From Bacillaceae bacterium SAS-127 (GTDB lineage Bacteria > Bacillota > Bacilli > Bacillales > Domibacillaceae), in NCBI GenBank assembly GCA_002261155.1, contig NKXN01000030.1, positions 124,001-188,000 of the forward strand: a stretch of DNA of 64,000 nt, read 5' to 3'. Below the pieces are notes generated by a model. The model had not been told where the DNA came from, did not search any database, and worked only from the letters and a program-made list of their open reading frames with translations. Position 1 is the stretch's first letter. Every line of letters begins with the position of its first letter. Below, one piece after another: positions 8,725 through 17,604 of this stretch. The position numbers and the translations under genes are program-made.

Positions 8725-10461
8725 TTATGAATGACGATCTATGAAAAAGGTATGCGGACGGCCGCTAGCAGGTTCAAAATAAACGAGTAAATAATTATTT
8801 TGTTTTACCCACTGACCATTTTCATGAATCATTGTTAAGTCTTCAATGATGGTATGTTTATATAACTCTTTTTCCGTTAGGCCAAGGGCAACAAAGTCGT
8901 GATCGAGACGTTCAGGAGACTGTAAAATTTCTTGGTACAAAAGTGATCGCTCTTTTTTATCGAGTGTCGGTGTCCACCAAGGTTTTCTAGGCTTATAGCG
9001 TTGATTTACTAAATAATCATATTTCATTAAGCTTTGAATATCACTGATGTTTGCGACGTTTGAGGCAGTTAAAAACTGTACTAGTCGTTCAAATAAGTTT
9101 TCTAATTGATGACCGATACGTTCCCAGCCTTGTTGCTCCCAATAAGCGCCGAAAGATTGAAAGAAGTCAAAAGGTGTGTCGAATGTATTTGTGACTAGGT
9201 ATTCAACTGTTTCATCCATTCGGTGGTCATTCCAATATTTCTCAAGTACATCTTCTACTTGTTTAATTTTCACCATATCAGCAAATGAGAGAACATTATT
9301 GTGTAAGATTTCATAAGGGGAATGATCCATATAGACGTAATCATGCTCCTGGGCTCGTAGACGTAATCCAGTGCCACGTAGCATCTTCAAAAATCCAAGT
9401 TGCAGTTCCTCAGGTCTTAATGCAAACACATCATTAAATGTTTGGCGGAAGGAGGTATAGTCTTCTTCAGGCAGACCAGCGATTAAGTCGAGATGCTGAT
9501 CAATTTTTCCTCCTTCTTTCACCATCGTGACAGTTCTTGTTAACTTAGACCAATTTTGTTTACGCATGACGAGCTCATTGGTAGCATCATTTGTCGATTG
9601 AACACCAATCTCAAAGCGGAATAGTCCCGCTGGTGCATTGTCGTTTAAAAACTGAATGACTTCCGGGCGCATAATATCTGCTGTAATTTCAAATTGAAAC
9701 ACGGTTCCCGGAAGGTGTTCATCAATAAGAAATTGGAACATTTCCATCGCATAGCTACGGCTAATATTAAATGTCCGATCGACAAATTTAATTGTTTTTG
9801 CTCCGTGAGCCATTAAATAGCGAATATCGTCTTTAATTTTTTCGCGGTTGAAATAACGAACTCCTACTTCAATAGAGGATAAGCAAAATTGACAGCGGAA
9901 CGGGCAACCACGGCTCGTTTCAATATAAGTCACGCGCTTTGATAATTGTTCTTGGTCCTCCTCAAAACGAAAAGGAGATGGAAGCTCACGTAAGTCTAGT
10001 TTATTACGTTGCGGGTTAATGTTCGGCATGTCATCTTTACGGTAGCCGATGCCATGTACGTTACTCCAATCTCTATCTCCGCTCATTGCATCAAGTAGCT
10101 GTTTAAATGTCTCTTCACCCTCTCCAATTACAATAAAATCCGCTTGAGGGATGCGCTCGAGCCAGTATGGCACATCATAGCTTACTTCTGGTCCGCCTAA
10201 AATGATGATCGTGTTAGGCAACACTTTCTTCATCATTTCAACGACTTTAATCGTCTCTTCAATATTCCAAATGTAGCAGCTAAATCCTAAAACATCCGGC
10301 TGCTTTTTATAAAGATCTGTTACAATATTAATGACAGGGTCTTTAATCGTGTATTCAGCAAGTTCTACCTTATAATCGGGTTCAGCAAATGCTTTTAAAC
10401 AACGAATCGCTAAGTTCGTATGAATGTATTTTGCATTTAATGTACTTATGACTACTTTCAT
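8725..10461 (-). CDS. B12-binding domain radical SAM protein (DUF4080 type)
   Basis: Predicted radical S-adenosylmethionine enzyme of 578 residues. The N-terminal 1-140 region is a B12-binding Rossmann-like fold (IIILGGPEVSYD, DFIVIGEGEETF). The radical SAM core carries the cluster motif ETSRGCPFRCQFCLSS near residues 183-198 with CxxxCxxC spacing, then FEIGVQSTND and LIAGLPEED. The C-terminal third matches the DUF4080 class. The reaction is unknown; related proteins are annotated only as B12-dependent radical SAM enzymes. ATG 10461 follows GGAGAG. It lies 12 bases after the acyltransferase gene and is probably co-transcribed with it. Confidence 0.85.
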   Translation of the reverse strand: MKVVISTLNAKYIHTNLAIRCLKAFAEPDYKVELAEYTIKDPVINIVTDLYKKQPDVLGFSCYIWNIEETIKVVEMMKKVLPNTIIILGGPEVSYDVPYWLERIPQADFIVIGEGEETFKQLLDAMSGDRDWSNVHGIGYRKDDMPNINPQRNKLDLRELPSPFRFEEDQEQLSKRVTYIETSRGCPFRCQFCLSSIEVGVRYFNREKIKDDIRYLMAHGAKTIKFVDRTFNISRSYAMEMFQFLIDEHLPGTVFQFEITADIMRPEVIQFLNDNAPAGLFRFEIGVQSTNDATNELVMRKQNWSKLTRTVTMVKEGGKIDQHLDLIAGLPEEDYTSFRQTFNDVFALRPEELQLGFLKMLRGTGLRLRAQEHDYVYMDHSPYEILHNNVLSFADMVKIKQVEDVLEKYWNDHRMDETVEYLVTNTFDTPFDFFQSFGAYWEQQGWERIGHQLENLFERLVQFLTASNVANISDIQSLMKYDYLVNQRYKPRKPWWTPTLDKKERSLLYQEILQSPERLDHDFVALGLTEKELYKHTIIEDLTMIHENGQWVKQNNYLLVYFEPASGRPHTFFIDRHS

Positions 10462-10473
10462 TTAATACTCTCC

Positions 10474-11505
10474 TTATTGCTTTTCTGAAATTTTTTGCGA
10501 ATCATATTTATCGCGAAAGATCTTTTTAAACTTGGACCACCTTGCTTCAATAACAGGTTCGGTGATAGTTGTAATAACAGATGATGATAATAACATTGTT
10601 AACAGTAGAGAAGCTGTTAATAATAAAATGATTGATTCTGTTCCATCTTGAAAGTCGCTATCGCGAAAGCTTTTTATAATGAAACCATGTAGTAAATAGA
10701 CATAAAGCGTGTTTTTCCCCCAAGCGGTGAAAAAGAATTTTTTCTTTGGCACAAAAGCAAAGAAAGCGGCGATCATGATAAAGTTTAATACGTAAAGAAT
10801 CGTTCGAATGATCATTCCTTCTCCGTTTGTTACTTCAAGCTCAGCGTAAGAAATAGATCCGAAAAACCAATTAAAATCAAAATCTGGATGTGTATAAGCA
10901 CTGAAAAAGATTGCTATCGCACTTATGAGCAAAGCTATTTTTATGATGTTGTTCGATAGTAATTGGAAATGCTCCTTTTTCAAATAATAGCCGACTAAGA
11001 AAAATGGAAAAAACACAAAGGTACGTCCAAAGCTGAGGACATCTAAGTGATCATTCAGGCAATTAATCGTGATTCCAGCAGCAAATGCTAGTGTCAGTAG
11101 GATAGGAGCTGACAGTTTGAGCCATTTCACTGAGAATAGTAGTAAAATGTTCCAAAAGAATAAGCTCAGCAAAAACCATAAAGACCAGTGTGGAATCAGC
11201 AAATCAATCTCAAATGAACGAGTTTCATACAAATAAAAATAAAAGATAGAATAAATGACTTGAAAGGTCAAAAAGGGCAATAAAATCTTTTGAGCTATTT
11301 TTTTAACATAGCCTTGTTTATAAAAGCTTTTCGCAAAAAAACCAGAGACTAATACAAATGCAGGCATATGAAACAAATAAATGCTAGCGTATAAAGCAAA
11401 AATGAGTGCATTGTCACTAATATACGAGCGAAGAAAATGACCAAAAACGACAAAGAAAATTAAAATAAATTTTGCATTGTCAAAGTAATAATTTCTTTTA
11501 GACAT
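10474..11505 (-). CDS. Membrane acyltransferase family 3 (YkrP-like)
   Basis: Integral membrane O-acyltransferase of the acyltransferase-3 family, 343 residues with about ten hydrophobic segments. The N-terminal signature YYFDNAKFILIFFVVFGHFLR contains the conserved membrane His (GH) after TM1. A further family stretch is HMPAFVLVSGFFAKSF. Such proteins move acetyl or other acyl groups onto surface sugars or related extracellular acceptors. Its position next to ogt and a kinase gene recalls ykrP in the B. subtilis ykrP-kinE-ogt cluster. The ribosome site AAGGTGAT precedes ATG 11505. Acceptor unknown. Confidence 0.8.
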   Translation of the reverse strand: MSKRNYYFDNAKFILIFFVVFGHFLRSYISDNALIFALYASIYLFHMPAFVLVSGFFAKSFYKQGYVKKIAQKILLPFLTFQVIYSIFYFYLYETRSFEIDLLIPHWSLWFLLSLFFWNILLLFSVKWLKLSAPILLTLAFAAGITINCLNDHLDVLSFGRTFVFFPFFLVGYYLKKEHFQLLSNNIIKIALLISAIAIFFSAYTHPDFDFNWFFGSISYAELEVTNGEGMIIRTILYVLNFIMIAAFFAFVPKKKFFFTAWGKNTLYVYLLHGFIIKSFRDSDFQDGTESIILLLTASLLLTMLLSSSVITTITEPVIEARWSKFKKIFRDKYDSQKISEKQ

Positions 11506-11603
11506 TATGCATCACCTTTTGAAAATGAATTATAAACATATCCTTGCATTATACATGATTTTTATTTTGTCTGCTAATACAATGTAAGAAAGAGGTGTGG
11601 AGC

Positions 11604-12095
11604 ATGGAGAAATTATTTACATATATGGAGAGCCCGATTGGTCCCTTATCGATTGTGAGAAATGAAAAAGGTATTTGTGCAGTACGGTTTTCGATATTAG
11701 AGGAAGGAGAGGCGATTGTCTTTCAGCCGAGCGACTCATTGTTAGTGGAGGCGGTTCGTCAATTAGAGGAGTATTTCCAACAAAATCGCATGAGCTTCGA
11801 GCTGCCAGTAGATATAAAGGGAACAGACTTTCAACAGTCTGTTTGGGAAGCTTTACGACATATTCCTATTGGTGAAACGAGATCTTATAGTGAGATTGCT
11901 GAGCAAATCGGCAATAAAAAAGCGGTTCGTGCTGTTGGGCAAGCTAATAAAGCGAATCCTGTTCCTGTTATCATTCCATGTCATCGAGTGATCGGAAAAA
12001 ATCAGTCGTTAACAGGTTATGCTGGGAAGGAAATTGACAAAAAAAGAGAGTTGTTAAAAATAGAAGGGGTTTTATCCCGTATTAACGGGCAGTAA
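11604..12095 (+). CDS. ogt: Methylated-DNA--protein-cysteine methyltransferase
   Basis: Suicide repair enzyme that takes the alkyl group from O6-alkylguanine onto its own cysteine. The 163-residue protein has the C-terminal DNA-binding/active-site domain with GTDFQQSVWEALRHIPIGET, the helix-turn-helix YSEIAEQIG, the Arg-finger region AVRAVGQANKANP and the active site VPVIIPCHRVIG (Cys126). The start is ATG 11604, seven bases after AGAGGTG; GTG at 11595 overlaps that site. The last residues (LSRINGQ) and stop codon are encoded inside a 56-bp repeat (12070-12125), so the natural C-terminus seems to have been changed by repeat insertion. Confidence 0.93.
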   Translation: MEKLFTYMESPIGPLSIVRNEKGICAVRFSILEEGEAIVFQPSDSLLVEAVRQLEEYFQQNRMSFELPVDIKGTDFQQSVWEALRHIPIGETRSYSEIAEQIGNKKAVRAVGQANKANPVPVIIPCHRVIGKNQSLTGYAGKEIDKKRELLKIEGVLSRINGQ

Positions 12096-12125
12096 GACCC
12101 CCACTGATTGAAATTTCACTTTATA
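12070..12125 (+). repeat. 56-bp interspersed repeat, copy A
   Basis: Starts TTTTATCCCG and ends TTCACTTTATA. It aligns without gaps to 55577-55632 with about 44 of 56 identities by eye. It contains the small hairpin CCCGT-ATTA-ACGGG. The left part encodes the last residues and stop of Ogt; the right end touches the A-rich start of the following terminator. No ORF of its own is supported. Confidence 0.75.
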
Positions 12126-12126
12126 A

Positions 12127-12169
12127 AAAAGGGTGTCTCGGAAGCCATTTGGCTTCCGAGACACCCTTT
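12127..12169. terminator. Bidirectional terminator between ogt and the kinase gene
   Basis: Perfect stem AAAGGGTGTCTCGGAAGCC / GGCTTCCGAGACACCCTTT with a four-base loop and A/T-rich flanks on both sides. The convergent kinase gene stops two bases downstream. Confidence 0.93.
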
Positions 12170-12171
12170 GA

Positions 12172-13671
12172 TCATTCATTAGCAGGCGTTTGCAGTGGAA
12201 TGGAAATGGTGACGGTTGTACCAAAACCAAATTCACTTTCGATTTCAATCGTTCCATCAAAGGAGTCGATGATTCGTTTACAAACGACCAGTCCGAGACC
12301 CGTCCCATCTTCTTTGGAGGTGAAAAAAGGTTTAAATAATTGATCGTGTTTTTCTTTTTCAATTCCCGGCCCATTGTCCGTGATCGATAACTGGCAACTA
12401 TTTTCTCTTTTTAATACCGTTAATCGTAGCTCGCCACCATTGTTCATTGCTTCAAAGGCATTTTTTGTTAAATTCAAAATGACTTGTTTCATTTGGTCTA
12501 TGTTGACTTTTACCCAAATTTCTTGTTCAGGCAAAGTGAATTTATAGTCAACAGAATACAAATTAGCTTCTGAATAAATTAATGGGTTTAAGTCAGAAAT
12601 AATGTCTTTCATATCTACTATGCTAACCTTTTGAGCGGTTGGCTTTCCTAGTATTAATAGCTCACTAACGATTTGATTAATACGTGCGACTTCTTTGTTA
12701 ATGACGGAAAAATAAAATTCATCTTCCTGGTCATTATATTTCTCATTTAACAATTGAACAAGCCCTTTAATACCAGTTAATGGATTTCTGATTTCGTGAG
12801 CTGTACTAGCTGCTAATGTTCCGATTAATTCTAGCTTTTGCGTTTCCTGCTGCATTCTTTCAAGATTCGTTTGTCGTTTGAGCATCATATATTTAATAAA
12901 TAAATAAATAATGTGTACTATGACAATAAAGACAACTGCGAATAGGAATGTATATCCGATAAAGTTATTGTTTTTTTGTTCATCTGTTGTAATCACTAAA
13001 TTCCAAGGGAGCTGAGAAAGTGGATACTTAAGAGAAAGCTCGTTTTTTGAAGCTTCAGGTCTTTCATTAACCGAGAATACAGGAATTTGCTTAGCATTTT
13101 CAAAGAAAATTGAATGCTCTGGTGTCAATACTCTCATAATATTTTTCATATAATCTAGGCGAATGTGAGAGACGATAATAGCTTCTACTTGTTGTTCACT
13201 TTTTAAAACAGGTGTAGCAACGGCAATAACCGCCTGATTATTTGAAAGAGTTTCAACTTCATCGGACACAGCAGTATCCTTTGTTAATAGTACTTCTTTA
13301 ATATATTGTTTATCTCTTAGATTGTATTGTTTTAAATAATCATTTGTTCCAACTAATAAATTCCCCTCGAAATCAAGTAAATAAATGCCTCCATAACGAG
13401 GATCTTGATTCGCCATTTTTTTAAATATGCTTTGTACTTTATCTAAATTGTTCAGATCTTCTTCAATGCTGACAGCTAGTATATCTAGGCTTATTGTTGT
13501 TTCACTAATGAATTGATCCATTTGATTTTTATGCAAGCTGGCGATCCATTCTAGCTCTTTGTTGTGCTGTTGACCGGCTCGATTAGAAAGTAAATCATAA
13601 AAGCCGATAATCGCTAAAATAGAGGGGAGAATCACGACAAATATATATAAAAATTTTCCATGTTTTTTCAT
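12172..13671 (-). CDS. Membrane sensor histidine kinase, KinD-like
   Basis: Two-component sensor kinase of 499 residues. TM1 (residues 8-27) and TM2 (about 238-262) bracket a 210-residue extracellular sensor of dCache type with DPRYGGIYLLDFEGNLLVG and ATPVLKSEQQVEAIIVSHI. The cytoplasmic core has the H-box STAHEIRNPLTG with His292, an N-box LTKNAFEAMNNGG, DNGPGI and GTGLGL. There is no PAS domain. This layout and length fit B. subtilis KinD, which feeds the Spo0A phosphorelay, better than the PAS-rich KinE found beside ogt there. No response regulator gene is adjacent, as usual for orphan sporulation kinases. ATG 13671 follows AAAGGA. Confidence 0.83.
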   Translation of the reverse strand: MKKHGKFLYIFVVILPSILAIIGFYDLLSNRAGQQHNKELEWIASLHKNQMDQFISETTISLDILAVSIEEDLNNLDKVQSIFKKMANQDPRYGGIYLLDFEGNLLVGTNDYLKQYNLRDKQYIKEVLLTKDTAVSDEVETLSNNQAVIAVATPVLKSEQQVEAIIVSHIRLDYMKNIMRVLTPEHSIFFENAKQIPVFSVNERPEASKNELSLKYPLSQLPWNLVITTDEQKNNNFIGYTFLFAVVFIVIVHIIYLFIKYMMLKRQTNLERMQQETQKLELIGTLAASTAHEIRNPLTGIKGLVQLLNEKYNDQEDEFYFSVINKEVARINQIVSELLILGKPTAQKVSIVDMKDIISDLNPLIYSEANLYSVDYKFTLPEQEIWVKVNIDQMKQVILNLTKNAFEAMNNGGELRLTVLKRENSCQLSITDNGPGIEKEKHDQLFKPFFTSKEDGTGLGLVVCKRIIDSFDGTIEIESEFGFGTTVTISIPLQTPANE

Positions 13672-13813
13672 TGGTTTTCGTCCTTTAAAAGAGTCATTCT
13701 TTTATATTATAACAAAAAAATCGTCATTTCCCGAAATAAGTTGTAGATAGGTGAATTTTTACATAAAATGATGGTTTAATTAAGAAGAAAAACAAATAGA
13801 GAGAAGGGGTTAA

Positions 13814-15394
13814 ATGGCTGATGTGAAATTGATAATTTTAGAAACAAGCGACCTGCACGGGGCGATGATTCCTATTCAATATAGCTCGAATACATCGGCT
13901 GACATTGGCTTAGCGAAACTGGCTTCTTATATTAAAAAAATAAAAAAGGAGCATGAACATGTATTAGTTATTGATAATGGCGACTTTATACAAGGCACTC
14001 CTTTAGCTAGCTATTATTTTCATATGTTGAGACAAGAGATGCATCCGATGATTGTAGGAATGAACTATTTACAATATGATGCTGCTGTTTTAGGCAACCA
14101 TGAATTCAATTATGGGTTGGATATTTTAATGAAAGCAGCAGATGATGCCACATGTCCTTTTTTAAGCTGTAACATTTTAAATAGAGAGACGAGTGATCCT
14201 TTTTTTGGTGAACCGTACATCATCAAAACCTTTTCATCAGGAATAAAAGCGGCAGTTCTCGGTGTAACGACTCACTATATCCCCAATTGGGAAAAGCCAG
14301 CGCATATTGAAGGACTATTGTTTGAAGATGCGGTTACGGCAACGTCCAAATGGGTTAAGTATATTCGAGAAACAGAAAAACCAGATATTATGATCGTTTC
14401 CTATCATGGTGGATTTGAAATTGATTTAGCTACTGGTAAAAGCATTGAACCAGTTGAAAAAGGAGAGAATCAAGCATATCGTCTGTGCACGGAGGTAGAA
14501 GGAATCGATGTGTTGCTCACGGGGCATCAGCATCGTCAAGAACAGCAAATGGTCAATGGAGTAGCGATTGTCCAACCGGGATATAACGGGGCTGCGATTG
14601 GTCAAATAACAGCGGAATTTGTGAAAGAAAATGATCAATATAAGTTACAACAAGTGACACCTGAAACGATATTAGCGGCAGATTTAGAAACCGATGAGCG
14701 ACTTGTAGCTCTCATAGAATCTTATGAACAAGGAACGCAAAAGTGGCTAGATGAAGTGCTTGGTACAGTAGAAGGAGATATGATCATTCATGATCCTTTT
14801 CAAGCGAGATTGGCAGAACATCCAATGATTGAATTAATTAATAAAGTACAGGTAGAAGCGGCAAATGTCGATATTTCTAGTACGGCTCTTTTTCATAATG
14901 GCTCACCGGGTTTACCTCATAATATTACGATGAGAGATATTGTGGCTAACTATGTTTATCCTAATTCATTAATGGTGATTGAAGTAACGGGGCAGGAAAT
15001 GAAGCAGGCATTAGAACGTTCAGCTTCTTACTTTACGCTCATTGATCATAAGCCAGCTGTCAGTAAGGAATTTTCATATCCGAAGCCACAGCACTATAAT
15101 TATGATATGTGGGAAGGGATTGAATACACGATTGATCTCACGCGTCCATCAGGCAATCGAATAACCGAGGCGACCTATCGTGGGAAACCACTTCAGAGTG
15201 ATCAATTATACAAAGTAGTTATGAATAATTACCGTGCAGGTGGGGGCGGGGATTACTTGATGTTTAAAGGGAAAAAGGTTATAAAGGAAATACAAACCGA
15301 TATGACGGAGCTTCTTTCCGCCTATATTCGTAAACGTGGAACGATAACAGCGGAAGTGAATAACAATTGGACAGTTATTACTCCTTCCGTGTAA
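13814..15394 (+). CDS. Metallophosphatase / 5'-nucleotidase family protein
   Basis: Calcineurin-like phosphoesterase plus 5'-nucleotidase C-terminal domain, 526 residues. The two-metal site motifs are visible: ETSDLHG near residue 10, DNGDFIQGTP near 56, GNHEFNYG near 95, YHGGFE near 200 and LTGHQHR near 239. The C-terminal domain holds ALFHNGSPG and YRAGGGGDYLMF, which bind the nucleoside in this family. It probably acts as a 5'-nucleotidase or 2',3'-cyclic phosphodiesterase. Unlike secreted relatives it has no signal peptide, so a cytoplasmic nucleotide-recycling role like YunD is likely. It heads a tight cluster with a MarR regulator and PepF. Confidence 0.87.
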   Translation: MADVKLIILETSDLHGAMIPIQYSSNTSADIGLAKLASYIKKIKKEHEHVLVIDNGDFIQGTPLASYYFHMLRQEMHPMIVGMNYLQYDAAVLGNHEFNYGLDILMKAADDATCPFLSCNILNRETSDPFFGEPYIIKTFSSGIKAAVLGVTTHYIPNWEKPAHIEGLLFEDAVTATSKWVKYIRETEKPDIMIVSYHGGFEIDLATGKSIEPVEKGENQAYRLCTEVEGIDVLLTGHQHRQEQQMVNGVAIVQPGYNGAAIGQITAEFVKENDQYKLQQVTPETILAADLETDERLVALIESYEQGTQKWLDEVLGTVEGDMIIHDPFQARLAEHPMIELINKVQVEAANVDISSTALFHNGSPGLPHNITMRDIVANYVYPNSLMVIEVTGQEMKQALERSASYFTLIDHKPAVSKEFSYPKPQHYNYDMWEGIEYTIDLTRPSGNRITEATYRGKPLQSDQLYKVVMNNYRAGGGGDYLMFKGKKVIKEIQTDMTELLSAYIRKRGTITAEVNNNWTVITPSV

Positions 15395-15416
15395 GTAAAG
15401 AAATGAGTGGGAACGT

Positions 15417-15860
15417 ATGAGTTATGAAAAAAACAAGCAATCTTTGAAATTATTTATTGTATTATCAAGGGCGACGAAAGTGATCAATGAACAAGTGAAT
15501 GAATACATTTATGAGTCAGGGTTAAATCCGACAGAGTTTGCCGTGCTAGAACTGTTATATCATAAAGGCCCTCAGCCCTTGCAGCAAATTGGTAATAAAA
15601 TTTTAATGGCAAGTGGGAGTATTACATATGTGGTGGACAAGCTAGAGAAGAAAAACTTGCTTGCTCGCAAAACGAATGAGAAGGATCGCCGGGTCATCCG
15701 TGCGGAAATAACAGATCAAGGTAGACAGTTAATTGACGAAATTTTCCCTCAGCATGAAGAAAATATTCATCAATTAATGAACGTATTATCAGAAGAAGAA
15801 AGAGAGACAGCGATTGCTTTAATCAGAAAACTAGGAGTGTCGATTAAAGATCTATCGTGA
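15417..15860 (+). CDS. MarR-family transcriptional regulator
   Basis: Winged helix-turn-helix repressor of 147 residues. The DNA-binding region shows GLNPTEFAVLELLYHKGPQPLQQIG near residues 35-60, recognition helix GSITYVVDKLEKKNLL, and the wing NEKDRRVIRAEITDQG. MarR proteins bind palindromes as dimers and usually respond to small phenolic or oxidative signals. It starts 22 bases after the nucleotidase and ends 16 bases before pepF, so it is likely co-transcribed and may control that operon. The ligand is not evident, and no cysteine pair of the OhrR type is present. Confidence 0.88.
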   Translation: MSYEKNKQSLKLFIVLSRATKVINEQVNEYIYESGLNPTEFAVLELLYHKGPQPLQQIGNKILMASGSITYVVDKLEKKNLLARKTNEKDRRVIRAEITDQGRQLIDEIFPQHEENIHQLMNVLSEEERETAIALIRKLGVSIKDLS

Positions 15861-15876
15861 GGAAGAGGGGATTAGG

Positions 15877-17571
15877 ATGAAGTTTACCGAATATGTCTAT
15901 GAACGACCGAATATTGAAGAAGCAGCGATTCAAACAGATGAGTTGCTTCAACGTTTTGCAGAAGCGCAGATAGCGACTGAACAGATTGAGCTGTTAAATA
16001 AAATCAATCAAATCCGAAATCGTATGAGCACGATGGTAGACCTTTGTTACATTCGCTATACGATTGATACGACAGATGAATTTTATCAACAAGAACAAGC
16101 TTATATGGATGAAATGTCACCGAGAATGGAAGAAATTTCGTCTAAATTAAACCGAGCGTTGCTTGCTTCTAGCCATCGTCCTGAGCTTGAGAAAGCGCTA
16201 GGAAAGCAACTATTTGCCACAGCGGAAGCGCAAATAAAAACCTTTTCTACAGACATTCTCCCTTTGCTTGAGAAAGAAAATAAGCTGTCTTCACAATATA
16301 CTCAACTGGTCGCTTCGGCCCAAATTGAGTTTAATGGCGAAACGCTTACGTTAGCCCAGCTAGAACCTTATGCGGAAGTCGCTGATCGTACGCTCCGTAA
16401 ACAAGCAGTAGAAGCTCGCTTTGCTTTTTTTGCTGAGCATGAAGAAAAGTTTGATGAGCTGTATGATCAATTAGTGAAAATCAGAACAGAAATTGCGCAT
16501 AAGCTTGGATTTGAAAACTTCACTGAACTTGGCTATTATCGTTTAAATCGAGTTGATTATGATGCTTCGATGGTCAAAGGCTATCGAGAGCAAATTAAAC
16601 AGCATATCGTTCCGTTAGCAACAAAATTAAGAAATGAACAGAAAAAGCGAATTGATGTGGATTCTTTAAAGTTTTATGATGAAGCGTATCGATTTACGAC
16701 GGGGAACGCCAAGCCAAAAGGTGATGCTGATTGGATTATTAAAAATGGAGAGAAAATGTATGAAGAATTATCACCAGAAACAGCGGACTTCTTTCAATTT
16801 ATGCTCGATCGTCAATTAATGGACCTTGAAGCGAAAAAAGGGAAAGCCGGTGGTGGTTATTGTACGTATATGCATGATTACCGTTCGCCATTTATTTTCG
16901 CCAATTTTAACGGTACATCTGGAGATATTGATGTATTGACGCATGAAGCGGGACATGCTTTTCAAGTGTATTGTAGTAGAGACTTCTCTGTGCCTGAATA
17001 CTTATGGCCAACGTATGAAGCGTGCGAAATTCATTCGATGAGCATGGAATTTTTCACTTGGCCGTGGATGGAACTGTTTTTCAAAGAAGATACGGAAAAA
17101 TATAAGTATGCTCATTTAAGCGAAGCGATCTTATTTTTGCCTTATGGAGCAGCTGTCGATGAATTCCAACATCGAGTGTATGAACAACCGTCCCTTACAC
17201 CTGCAGAGCGAAAAAAAGTGTGGAAAGAAATCGAGAAAGACTATTTGCCACATCGAGATTATGATGGGATTCCATATTTAGAAGCGGGTGGTTTTTGGCA
17301 ACGTCAAGGCCATATATACGATGTGCCTTTTTACTATATTGACTACACGCTAGCTCAAGTATGTGCCCTGCAATTTTGGAAGCGCATGGATGAGGATCGA
17401 GAAGCAGCATGGAAAGACTATGTAGCGATTTGTCAAATCGGAGGCAGCCTCTCTTTTACTGACATCGTTGCAAAAGCAAACTTAATCTCACCTTTTGAAG
17501 AAGGATGTATTGCCTCTGTGTTACAGCCAATTGAAAAATGGTTAGAAGAAGGAAGCGACAAAGTGAAATAA
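15877..17571 (+). CDS. pepF: Oligoendopeptidase F-type zinc peptidase (M3 family)
   Basis: Cytoplasmic zinc metallopeptidase of 564 residues that cuts short peptides. The zinc motif LTHEAGHAFQ gives His356, Glu357 and His360, and Glu384 in EACEIHSMSMEF is placed correctly for the third ligand of M3 enzymes. Other family marks are GYYRLNRVDYD and the C-terminal YIDYTLAQVCALQFW. The length fits the shorter PepF-like group of bacilli. ATG 15877 is preceded by a GAGGAAGAGGGG ribosome site. The gene closes the nucleotidase-marR-pepF cluster and is followed by a strong terminator. Confidence 0.92.
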   Translation: MKFTEYVYERPNIEEAAIQTDELLQRFAEAQIATEQIELLNKINQIRNRMSTMVDLCYIRYTIDTTDEFYQQEQAYMDEMSPRMEEISSKLNRALLASSHRPELEKALGKQLFATAEAQIKTFSTDILPLLEKENKLSSQYTQLVASAQIEFNGETLTLAQLEPYAEVADRTLRKQAVEARFAFFAEHEEKFDELYDQLVKIRTEIAHKLGFENFTELGYYRLNRVDYDASMVKGYREQIKQHIVPLATKLRNEQKKRIDVDSLKFYDEAYRFTTGNAKPKGDADWIIKNGEKMYEELSPETADFFQFMLDRQLMDLEAKKGKAGGGYCTYMHDYRSPFIFANFNGTSGDIDVLTHEAGHAFQVYCSRDFSVPEYLWPTYEACEIHSMSMEFFTWPWMELFFKEDTEKYKYAHLSEAILFLPYGAAVDEFQHRVYEQPSLTPAERKKVWKEIEKDYLPHRDYDGIPYLEAGGFWQRQGHIYDVPFYYIDYTLAQVCALQFWKRMDEDREAAWKDYVAICQIGGSLSFTDIVAKANLISPFEEGCIASVLQPIEKWLEEGSDKVK

Positions 17572-17573
17572 CA

Positions 17574-17601
17574 AAAAGTGCCCAAGTTTGGGCACTTTTT
17601 T
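17574..17601. terminator. Terminator between pepF and clpE
   Basis: AAAAGTGCCCA / TGGGCACTTTT stem with a three- to four-base loop, T run on the right and A run on the left, serving both convergent genes. Confidence 0.92.
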
Positions 17602-17604
17602 AGA

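Noticed and set aside
12072-12374. Minus-strand ORF of 100 codons across the ogt-kinase junction
   Set aside because: It covers the 56-bp repeat, a terminator and the 3' end of the kinase gene in another frame; no ribosome site.
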